A stretch of 51,853 nucleotides of DNA from Brevundimonas sp. ASV9 (GTDB lineage: Bacteria > Pseudomonadota > Alphaproteobacteria > Caulobacterales > Caulobacteraceae), in assembly GCF_016429195.1 (NCBI RefSeq), contig NZ_JAELUF010000013.1, positions 1-51,853 on the forward strand, in the 5' to 3' direction. Every line of letters begins with the position of its first letter. Within the stretch, counting starts at the first letter, position 1. The notes under the pieces are model-generated. The model saw only the letters and a program-made list of their open reading frames with translations. It did not search any database and was not told the origin of the DNA. The position numbers and the translations under genes are program-made. Below are positions 26,189-33,188 of the stretch, one piece after another.

Positions 26189-27487
26189 ATGGATTTCGTC
26201 TTGCTTGTTTTGTCCCTGGCGCTGGCGGGAACCTGCGCGGGGATCTGGCTCTGGCTTCAGGCGCACGGGGTCGCCGAGGGCTTGCGTCGAGAGAACGCCC
26301 GGCTCGAAGCCCGCATCGCCCAGCAGACCCAAGGCCTGCGCCGCGCCCTGACGACGGCCCAATGCGAGGTCGACCGCCTGACCGCCGAGCTTCGGACGCG
26401 GGACGAGATCATGCAGGCCCTCGGGCGCGAACTGCGTAGTCCCCTGACCACGATCATGGGCTTCGCCCACTTGCTGCGCGCCGACGACCCGGCCAATCCC
26501 CTGACCGCGCGCCAGACTCAGTCCGTGCGTCAGATCGAGGCCGCGGCCGGTGTCTTGCTGGCCCTGATTGAGGAAACCGAAGCATTCATGACCGGCGGTG
26601 ACGGCGGCGGTTCGCCTTCGCTGCACCGCGTCGATCTGCGTCTGGCGCTGCGCCAGGTCTGCGATGGGCTGGAGGCGCAGGCGCGGGAGGCGGGGGTGAC
26701 GCTGGCCTGTCCGCCGCCCGCCCACGGCCTGTCCGTCATGGCCGATCCGGGCCAGATCCGCCGCATCCTGCGCCGCTTGGTCGAGAACGCCCTGCGCCAT
26801 TCGCCCGGCGGAGGCACGGTGCGCATGGAGATGTCGCGCGCCGAGGGCCGGATCATCATCGCCATCCATGACGCCGGCATGATCCCCGTCGGTGCGGGCG
26901 ACGACCGACCTTTCCGCCCGTTGGATGGTCGCGACGCCAGAGGCGGCACCGCCCTCGGCGTCGCCTCGGTCCAGCGGCTGACCGAGCGGATGGGCGGCGC
27001 CCTGACCATGGCGCGCGACCCCGGTGCGGGCACGATCTTTTCGCTGAGTTTGCCGGCAGCCCACGCGCCGGGTCTGGCGTCATCGCGTCAGGCGGTGGTG
27101 CTCTATATCGAGGACAATCCCGCCAACATCGCCCTGATGCGCCAGGCGGCGAGCGGACTGGGCCTGACGCTGCACGCCGCGACGACGGGACCGGAGGGGC
27201 TGGATCTGGCGCGTGCGCTCAGACCCGACGTCATCCTGCTCGACATCGGCCTGCCGGACATGGACGGCTATGAGGTCAAGGCGCGACTGGACGTCGATCC
27301 CCTGACGCGCCATGTGCCGGTCCTTGCGCTGACGGCGGCCGTATCGGCGCCGGATCGGGCGCGCGGCCGCGCGGCCGGCTTCGACGCCTGGCTGGCCAAG
27401 CCGCTGGATCTGGCGGCCCTGGCGGCTGCGCTGAATACGGCGCTGGGCGGCCCGGAGGTTGACGCCGACGGTCGCGAGAGGGCCTAA
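26189..27487 (+). CDS. degenerate hybrid histidine kinase with intact receiver domain
   Basis: A 432-residue inner-membrane protein from the ATG at 26189 (GGAGGGG upstream; in-frame ATGs at 26147 and 26168 are alternatives). One N-terminal helix is followed by a coiled coil, then a HisKA-like segment whose motif reads GRELRSPLTTIMGF: the phospho-acceptor His of the usual HELRTPL box is Arg (codon CGC at 26426-26428). The ATPase domain keeps an N-box (RRLVENALRHSP) but the G1 box is only DAGMIPVG and the G2 box GTALGVAS, so ATP use is doubtful. The C-terminal receiver keeps its acidic pair (YIEDN), phospho-Asp (LLDIGLPDMDGYE), Thr (LALTA) and Lys (AKPL). It may take phosphate from other kinases or act as an allosteric partner. 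Confidence 0.82.
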   Translation: MDFVLLVLSLALAGTCAGIWLWLQAHGVAEGLRRENARLEARIAQQTQGLRRALTTAQCEVDRLTAELRTRDEIMQALGRELRSPLTTIMGFAHLLRADDPANPLTARQTQSVRQIEAAAGVLLALIEETEAFMTGGDGGGSPSLHRVDLRLALRQVCDGLEAQAREAGVTLACPPPAHGLSVMADPGQIRRILRRLVENALRHSPGGGTVRMEMSRAEGRIIIAIHDAGMIPVGAGDDRPFRPLDGRDARGGTALGVASVQRLTERMGGALTMARDPGAGTIFSLSLPAAHAPGLASSRQAVVLYIEDNPANIALMRQAASGLGLTLHAATTGPEGLDLARALRPDVILLDIGLPDMDGYEVKARLDVDPLTRHVPVLALTAAVSAPDRARGRAAGFDAWLAKPLDLAALAAALNTALGGPEVDADGRERA

Positions 27488-27526
27488 GAGGCTTAAGTTC
27501 GCCTGGTCGCCCCAAGGGAAGCGTCG

Positions 27527-28201
27527 ATGTCCCGTTTCGTCTCGTTCCGCTCGCTCGCGCGTCGTCTGGCGCCGCTGGCCGTCCTGTGCGCCGTCGCCGC
27601 CTGCGCCTCGACCCCGCCGCCGCCACCCCCGCCGCCGTCCGGCGCATCGGGCGCGCTGATGGACTGGCGCGGCGTCATCACCTCCGGCGACCGGGACCGT
27701 TACCGCCGCGTCGACGCCGCCTGGACCCTGGCCCTGCAACAGGCCAAGCGTCAGCGCGGCTCCGGCGACTTGAACAGCCTGCGCGATCTGATCGACCCCA
27801 GGGCCGACCGGCCCGGCGTCGCGCCCCTGCCCGGCGACTATCGCTGCCGCACGGTCAAACTGGGCACCCAGGGGGGCGAGGACGGGCTGGGCTATGTCGT
27901 CTACGGCTGGTTCGCCTGCCGCATCGAACAGACGCCGAAAGGCCTGAAGTTCTCCAAGCTGACCGGCTCGCAGCGCCCCTCCGGCCTGCTCTTTCCCGAA
28001 GACGACCGCCATATGGTGATGCTCGGCTCGCTAGCCCTGGCGCAGGAGCCGGCCGCCAACACCTATGGCCGCAACCCCGACCGCGATCTGGTCGCCATCC
28101 TGCAACGCATCGGCGAGGCGCGCTGGCGCCTAGTCCTGCCGTGGCCCAACACCGAATCCAATCTGGACCTGATCGAGCTGGTCCCGGCGCCGCGCGGCTA
28201 A
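27527..28201 (+). CDS. DUF4893-type lipoprotein, first of a tandem pair
   Basis: A 224-residue predicted lipoprotein. After a basic N-terminus the hydrophobic stretch ends LCAVAACAS, a lipobox, and is followed by eight consecutive prolines. The globular part contains DYRCRTVKLG, VYGWFACRIEQ, TGSQRPSGLLFPED and ARWRLVLPWP, which match the DUF4893 family of uncharacterised envelope proteins. Two Cys in RCRTV and FACR may form a disulfide in the periplasm. The next gene is a clear paralogue. Function unknown. Confidence 0.8.
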   Translation: MSRFVSFRSLARRLAPLAVLCAVAACASTPPPPPPPPSGASGALMDWRGVITSGDRDRYRRVDAAWTLALQQAKRQRGSGDLNSLRDLIDPRADRPGVAPLPGDYRCRTVKLGTQGGEDGLGYVVYGWFACRIEQTPKGLKFSKLTGSQRPSGLLFPEDDRHMVMLGSLALAQEPAANTYGRNPDRDLVAILQRIGEARWRLVLPWPNTESNLDLIELVPAPRG

Positions 28202-28249
28202 GGTTCGGCTGAACCTCGGGCGCCCTGTCACGTTCGGTCAGGACAACCG

Positions 28250-29005
28250 ATGGAGACGCTGATGCGCCGCACCCCTCTGGCCGTTCTGGCCCTGATGACC
28301 ACGACAGCCCTGGCGGCCTGTGGCGACAACAGTCCCGCCGCGCCGACCGAGGCCTCGCCCGCCGTCACCACCCCCGCGCCAGGCGTGCCGGCCCAGGCCG
28401 CACCTGAGGCGACGGCGACGCCGCAGTCTGCAGCCGCTTCCGACGAGGGGATGCAGGGCGGAACCGACTCCTGGCGTCAGGTCGCCAAAGCCGCCGACGC
28501 CAGCTTGCTTGGCCGGCTGGACCAGGCTTGGCGTATGGCCCGCGCCGAGGCCGAGGATGGCGGCTTCTCGCGTCAGGTGGAGGCTCTGGGGCCGCTCGCC
28601 GACCCAAACGCCGCCCAGACGGGCCGCATCCAACCCGGCCCCGGAACCTATCGCTGCCGCACCATCAAGATGGGCCGCCGTGTCGAGGGTCAGGGACTGG
28701 CCTACGTCGAATATCCTTGGTTCGCCTGTTCGGTCGAGCTGACTCCGGGCGGCGATCTGGTCCTGACCAAGACGACGGGATCGCAGCGCACGCGCGGCTT
28801 GATCTATCCCGACACCGACCGCCGCGCCGTCTATGTCGGCGCCCAAGCTTGGGGCGCCGACGAGAAGACCTTCCCCGCCTATGGCGACAAGGCAGAACGC
28901 GATCAGGTCGGCGTCATCGAGCGCATAGGCCAGAACCGCTGGCGCCTGGTCCTGCCGTGGCCCAAGCAGGAAGCCAAGCTGGAGCTGCTGGAGATCACCG
29001 GCTAG
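28250..29005 (+). CDS. DUF4893-type lipoprotein, second of a tandem pair
   Basis: A 251-residue predicted lipoprotein (247 if the Met at 28262 is used). The signal ends TTALAACGD (lipobox), then comes a Pro/Ala-rich linker to about residue 70. The conserved part mirrors the upstream gene: TYRCRTIKMG, EYPWFACSVELT, TGSQRTRGLIYPDTDRR and QNRWRLVLPWPK. It has an extra segment around YVGAQAWGADEKTFPAYGDK. The stop TAG shares the tetranucleotide CTAG with the stop of the convergent gene. Confidence 0.8.
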   Translation: METLMRRTPLAVLALMTTTALAACGDNSPAAPTEASPAVTTPAPGVPAQAAPEATATPQSAAASDEGMQGGTDSWRQVAKAADASLLGRLDQAWRMARAEAEDGGFSRQVEALGPLADPNAAQTGRIQPGPGTYRCRTIKMGRRVEGQGLAYVEYPWFACSVELTPGGDLVLTKTTGSQRTRGLIYPDTDRRAVYVGAQAWGADEKTFPAYGDKAERDQVGVIERIGQNRWRLVLPWPKQEAKLELLEITG

Positions 29006-29472
29006 CGCGCGCCGGTCGAGCGGGCGATCGTGGCGCGCATCCCCTCGGCGTGAAGCGCGCCTGACGGGGCGATCTTGGTGTTCGGCGTTTCGCTGGGCCC
29101 CAGATCGGCGGTGCGATCGTCCGGCCCGGTCCAGGTCGGGCTTTCGGCCTGGCGACGAACGGCCTCGCGCAAATTGTCGGTCGCGGCCGCCCCGCCGGAT
29201 TCAGGGCCGGATTTACGCCGGTCCATCTCATTGGCGACGCGGGCGATGGCCTCGGTCAGCAGCGCCTTCTTCTCGCGAGCGCCCGCATCTGGGCCGCTCT
29301 CTCCCGCACGAACGCGTCCTCGGATCTGACGCTGCACCCGGTCGCGCCGCGCGCGCAGCCGCCCGATCAGGTCGCGCAGTTCCGCCGGCGAACGCTCGGC
29401 CAGCGCCTTCGTCTGTTCGACCATATCCGCCTCGTCGCGATCCAGCGCGCGCGGGTTTGGGGTCTTGGACAT
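29002..29472 (-). CDS. small hydrophilic coiled-coil protein, unknown
   Basis: A 156-residue, highly charged protein with no signal peptide or membrane segment. Residues about 20-75 (VEQTKALAERSPAELRDLIGR, then Arg-rich RARRDRVQRQIRGR) look like two helices able to form a coiled coil; the C-terminal half is low complexity. AGGGAG lies before the ATG at 29472, which I prefer to an in-frame start 31 codons upstream that would reach the next gene's end. I do not recognise the family. It is convergent with the DUF4893 gene and shares its stop. Confidence 0.65.
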   Translation of the reverse strand: MSKTPNPRALDRDEADMVEQTKALAERSPAELRDLIGRLRARRDRVQRQIRGRVRAGESGPDAGAREKKALLTEAIARVANEMDRRKSGPESGGAAATDNLREAVRRQAESPTWTGPDDRTADLGPSETPNTKIAPSGALHAEGMRATIARSTGAR

Positions 29473-29561
29473 GACGGTCTCCCTTTCGATTGATGGGAAG
29501 ACATCGTCAGGACGCCAGGGCCGTTCCGGTTTGCGACCCTGGGTCACAGGGTCGTCCGAGG

Positions 29562-31214
29562 TCACACGCGCGTCAGTCTCAGGTCCTGATAGTCGTAGCT
29601 GAAGTCGATGTCGGGGCTGACCCCCTTCACCGTCGCCGTCGCAGGTTTGGCCGTCAGAATCGAGAAGGTGACGAAGGCGTCCTCCTCGCGCTTGTCCGGG
29701 AAACGGGTGCGGAAGGTCTCGCCGTCATACGGCTCCAGCCAGCCTTGCAGGGCGGGCGTGTGGGTGAAGCTCAGCCACAGGCCGCTCTTGCGGTTGCGGC
29801 CGCGTCTCTCGGTCTTGGGCGCAATGACGATGTCGCCGTACCACGGATCGCGCCAGGTGCCGGCGTAGGCGTCCAGCGGCATGGACGGGCGCGCGCCGGC
29901 CGCCTGTTTGGCGTCAATCTCGGCGGCGGCGGCGATGGATTTCGCATTGCCCTCGGCCTCCAGCTTCTTGGAGTCCGCGATCCAGTCCACATCGATCTTG
30001 CCCATGCAGATGTCGGTGATGCCGGACCGCAAGGCGCGCAGCAGGAAGCTTTCCTCGGCGTTGGAGAAGACGCTGAAGCCGGTCTTTCGGCCGGGGATCA
30101 GCACCGTGGCGGAAATCCCGCCGGGCGAGCCGCCGCCATGGCTGGCGATCCGCTCGCCGCGATAGTCCTGAACCTGCAGCCCCATCGCATAGGTCGAGGC
30201 GATGGATCGGTTGGGCAGTTCCGCCGTCGGTCCGGCCGACGAGCCGACGATGATGTTGGGGCGATACATCTCGCGCGCCGCATCTTCGGAATAGAGCCGC
30301 GTCCCGTCGGGCAGCTCGCCGTCGTTCAGCCGCACGGCGATCCATTTGGCCCAGTCGGTCGGGGTGGCGCAGATGCCGCCCGCCGCCGCCGCCGAATCCC
30401 AGTTCCACACCTCGACGATGGACTTGGCGATCGGCGTCATCGCCCCCTGATAGCGCAGCGGCGGCCCGACCCGGCCGTGGGGCAGGGCGGACTTGGACGC
30501 ATCCGCCAGACGCGCCAGCGGCACGGTCTCGGTCATCCCGACCTTGTCCAGGATGCGGGTCTGGATGAAGGCCTCCCAGCTCATGCCAGACACGGCCTCC
30601 AGCACCGCGCCTGCGACCACGAACATCAGGTTGCAATAGTGATAGCGCGCGCGGAACCCGTCCTCGATCGGCACGAAGGCGGCCTGGGTCAGCACCTCGG
30701 CGCGGGTGCGGTCGCTGTTGGGCCAGAACAGAAGGTCGCCGGCGCCCAGGCCGAACCCGGCCCGGTGGCTCAGCGTATCGCGCACCGTGATGTGTTCGCC
30801 GATATAGGGATCGGACAGGGTGAAGCCGGGCAGATAGGTCCGAACCGGCGCGTCCCACTTCACCTTGCCCTCGTCGACCAGGATGGCCAAGGCGGCGGCG
30901 GTGACGTTCTTGGTGTTGGAGGCGATGGCGAACAGGGTGTGCTCATCGGCCCGCGCCGGCTTGCCCTGAACCTTGACGCCATAACCGCGCACCAGAACAG
31001 TCGCCCCGTCCTTGACCACTGCGACGCCCAGCGCCGGCTGATCCGGCCAGGCCGCCATACACTTGGCCACATAGGCGTCCACCGCCGCCGCCAGCGACGC
31101 ATCATCGTTCGCCGGCGCGCTCTGAGCTGTCGTTTGGGCGAACACCGGCCCCGCCGCCAGCGCCGCCGCGCCTCCGGAAGCAAACAGGGTGCGGCGCGAC
31201 AGACGAAGGGACAT
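29562..31214 (-). CDS. exported serine hydrolase, class C beta-lactamase family
   Basis: A 550-residue secreted enzyme. The N-terminus has twin Arg and a hydrophobic run (RLSRRTLFASGG) ending PVFAQT, consistent with Tat export. The penicillin-binding-protein fold is shown by SNTK (Ser-x-x-Lys nucleophile), YHYCN (Tyr-x-Asn) and SHGGGSPGG in place of Lys-Thr-Gly. A C-terminal beta domain of about 110 residues (DAYAGTWRDPWYGDIVI) resembles DUF3471. Related proteins are D-amino-acyl peptidases, esterases or beta-lactamases; the substrate is open. It is divergent from marR with 110 bases between them and may share its control. The start at 31214 gives the export signal. Confidence 0.87.
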   Translation of the reverse strand: MSLRLSRRTLFASGGAAALAAGPVFAQTTAQSAPANDDASLAAAVDAYVAKCMAAWPDQPALGVAVVKDGATVLVRGYGVKVQGKPARADEHTLFAIASNTKNVTAAALAILVDEGKVKWDAPVRTYLPGFTLSDPYIGEHITVRDTLSHRAGFGLGAGDLLFWPNSDRTRAEVLTQAAFVPIEDGFRARYHYCNLMFVVAGAVLEAVSGMSWEAFIQTRILDKVGMTETVPLARLADASKSALPHGRVGPPLRYQGAMTPIAKSIVEVWNWDSAAAAGGICATPTDWAKWIAVRLNDGELPDGTRLYSEDAAREMYRPNIIVGSSAGPTAELPNRSIASTYAMGLQVQDYRGERIASHGGGSPGGISATVLIPGRKTGFSVFSNAEESFLLRALRSGITDICMGKIDVDWIADSKKLEAEGNAKSIAAAAEIDAKQAAGARPSMPLDAYAGTWRDPWYGDIVIAPKTERRGRNRKSGLWLSFTHTPALQGWLEPYDGETFRTRFPDKREEDAFVTFSILTAKPATATVKGVSPDIDFSYDYQDLRLTRV

Positions 31215-31288
31215 GGCGAACTCCAGCGAAGACCGCCGGACGCTAGCGCCCCGCCAGCTCAAGGCCAAGTGCTGCTAACAAATGGGGA

Positions 31289-31320
31289 TTGACGATAAAT
31301 ATAAGAGCTTATATATAAGC
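31289..31320 (+). promoter_or_regulatory. marR promoter with operator palindrome over the -10
   Basis: TTGACG (31289-31294) and TATATA (31312-31317) are 17 bases apart, a near-ideal sigma-70 promoter. A perfect 14-base palindrome GCTTATATATAAGC (31307-31320) covers the -10. Transcription would start near 31324, at the marR ATG (31325). The AT-rich palindrome stands out in this GC-rich DNA and is the expected kind of site for autorepression by a MarR dimer. Confidence 0.75.
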
Positions 31321-31324
31321 CCTC

Positions 31325-31801
31325 ATGTTGTCTGCATCACCCACACTCGGAACGCTATTGCGCCATCTGATCGATCTTCTGGATGGAGAGGTCGAGGCGG
31401 CCTATGCGGCCTCTGGCCTGAACTGGCGTCCCCGCTACACGCCGATCCTTCGCATCCTGATGCGCGACGGCGGGCAGTCGATCAAGACCATCGCGCAGCA
31501 GATCGGCATCAGCCATTCGGCCGTCAGTCAGACCGTGACCCAGATGGTCAAGGACGAGCTGGTTCTGCTGAAGCCCGGCGCCGACGCGCGTGAGCGGATC
31601 GTGATGCTGACCGCCAAGACCGAAGCGATGATCCCGCGTCTGCAAGGGCAATGGGCGGCCGTGAACCAGGCGGCCGAGACATTGGACCAAGAGCTGTCGG
31701 CGCCCCTCTCCGGCGTAGTCAAGGAGGCCATCGCCGCCCTGACGGATCAACCCTTCGGCCAACGCATTCAGGCCGCTGCAAAGACGCAGTCGGCCGTCTA
31801 A
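31325..31801 (+). CDS. MarR-family transcriptional regulator
   Basis: A 158-residue winged-helix repressor. The DNA-binding part has QSIKTIAQQIGISHSAVSQTVTQMVKDELV (helix-turn-helix, residues about 55-85) followed by a wing (KPGADARERIVMLT). N- and C-terminal helices form the dimer. No ribosome-binding site precedes the ATG, and the promoter places the transcription start at or next to it, so the message is probably leaderless. The S41 protease gene follows by 26 bases and the serine hydrolase is divergent; both are likely targets. Confidence 0.88.
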   Translation: MLSASPTLGTLLRHLIDLLDGEVEAAYAASGLNWRPRYTPILRILMRDGGQSIKTIAQQIGISHSAVSQTVTQMVKDELVLLKPGADARERIVMLTAKTEAMIPRLQGQWAAVNQAAETLDQELSAPLSGVVKEAIAALTDQPFGQRIQAAAKTQSAV

Positions 31802-31827
31802 CCTCAACCCCTCCACCGGAATTTATC

Positions 31828-33183
31828 ATGCAATCCAAGCTGCTCAGCGCCGCTGCGATGGCGCTCGCCCTGATGGGCGTCCAAGGCGTCGGTCCCGACA
31901 AGGCCCACGCTCAGGCCCGCCCTCCCGTCGTTTCGTCCGCCCCGGTCGAACTGTCCGCGACCCAGCGCGCTGCGGTCCTGAGCGCGATCCGACAGGCGGT
32001 TCGGTCTTCTTACGTCTTTCCCGACCGGGCGCTGGCGATCCTTGCTCGGTTGGACGCCGCCCAGACGTCCGGCCGCTACGACGTGTCTTCGCCCAACGAA
32101 CTGGCGGGTCTGATCAGCGGCGACCTGCGCGACGCCAGCCAAGACGGTCACGTCTATCTGGAATATGCGCCCGATCGCTTCGCCGCCGCCTCGGCCGGCG
32201 CCGACGCGATCCAAGCCCTCTCAGAGATCGACGCCGCCGCCGCCCGTCGCGACAACCACGGTCTCAGCGCCATGGAAATCCTGCCCGGCAACGTCCGCTA
32301 TCTGAAAATCGACGCCTTCCATTGGGTCTCGGACGAAACGGGCCGCGCCTACGACGACGCCATGCGGTTCCTGAAGGGCGGCGACGCGGTCATCATCGAC
32401 CTGCGGGGCAATGGCGGCGGAGCGTCCGAGGCGGTCCAGTATCTGGTCAGCCACTTCCTTCAGGCCGGGACGCTGGAGATCACCTTCGTGAAGGCCGGGC
32501 AAGAGCCGGTGCAGACGCGCGCGCTCGACAATCTGCCCGCCGGGCGACTGAACGGCACGCCCCTGTATGTACTGATCGACCAGGCCTCGGCCTCTGCGGC
32601 GGAATCCTTCGCCTATGACGTTCAGCAGTTCAAACTCGGCCGGCTGGTGGGAGCCAAGACGGCGGGCGCCGCCAACAACAATGACTTCTTCCCCATCGCG
32701 CCGGGCTTCATGCTCAGCCTGTCGGTTGGCCGACCCGTTCACGCGGTCAGCGGCTACAACTGGGAGGGCGTCGGCGTGGCGCCGGACACCCCGACTTCCT
32801 CCGTCCAGGCGCTGGACGCCGCCCAGGCCGAGGCCCTGCGCGCCTTGCTGTCGACGACGACGTCCGACGCCGCCAAGACGGACTACGCCTGGGCCCTGAC
32901 TGCGGTCGAGGCGCGCTTGAACCCGCCCGTGATCGATGCCGCCCTGCTGCAATCCGCGCCCGGCGCCTATCGCAACTATGTGGTCACGATGCAGGACGGC
33001 GCCCTGGTCGTCGCCCGGCCCGGCCACCCGCTGTGGCCCGCGCCGCGCAAGCTGCAAGCGCTGACCGCCGACGGCCTGTTTGCAGTCGAGGGTCTCGACG
33101 TCCTGCGCATAGGCTTTAAGGACGGCGCCCTGCAGCTGTGGTGGAAGGACGAGCCCGCGCCGCGCATCATCCCGAAGACCTGA
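31828..33183 (+). CDS. exported S41-family peptidase (IRBP/CTPase-like)
   Basis: A 451-residue protein with a signal peptide (residues 1-29, ending AHAQA). The N-terminal helical region resembles the interphotoreceptor retinoid-binding-protein domain. The catalytic domain has VIIDLRGNGGGASEAV and the nucleophile region IDQASASAAESFAYDVQQ, followed by VGAKTAGAANNND and the tail GYNWEGVGVAPD, typical of S41 peptidases without a PDZ domain. It would cleave peptides in the periplasm. It is downstream of marR in the same direction and probably in one operon. It is convergent with the BCCT gene (5 bases between the stops). Confidence 0.87.
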   Translation: MQSKLLSAAAMALALMGVQGVGPDKAHAQARPPVVSSAPVELSATQRAAVLSAIRQAVRSSYVFPDRALAILARLDAAQTSGRYDVSSPNELAGLISGDLRDASQDGHVYLEYAPDRFAAASAGADAIQALSEIDAAAARRDNHGLSAMEILPGNVRYLKIDAFHWVSDETGRAYDDAMRFLKGGDAVIIDLRGNGGGASEAVQYLVSHFLQAGTLEITFVKAGQEPVQTRALDNLPAGRLNGTPLYVLIDQASASAAESFAYDVQQFKLGRLVGAKTAGAANNNDFFPIAPGFMLSLSVGRPVHAVSGYNWEGVGVAPDTPTSSVQALDAAQAEALRALLSTTTSDAAKTDYAWALTAVEARLNPPVIDAALLQSAPGAYRNYVVTMQDGALVVARPGHPLWPAPRKLQALTADGLFAVEGLDVLRIGFKDGALQLWWKDEPAPRIIPKT

Positions 33184-33188
33184 GGTCT

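Noticed and set aside
29562..31214. A true beta-lactamase.
   Set aside because: It has the Ser-x-x-Lys and Tyr-x-Asn motifs, but His-Gly-Gly replaces Lys-Thr-Gly and a C-terminal beta domain is present, which fits the wider serine-hydrolase family rather than AmpC.
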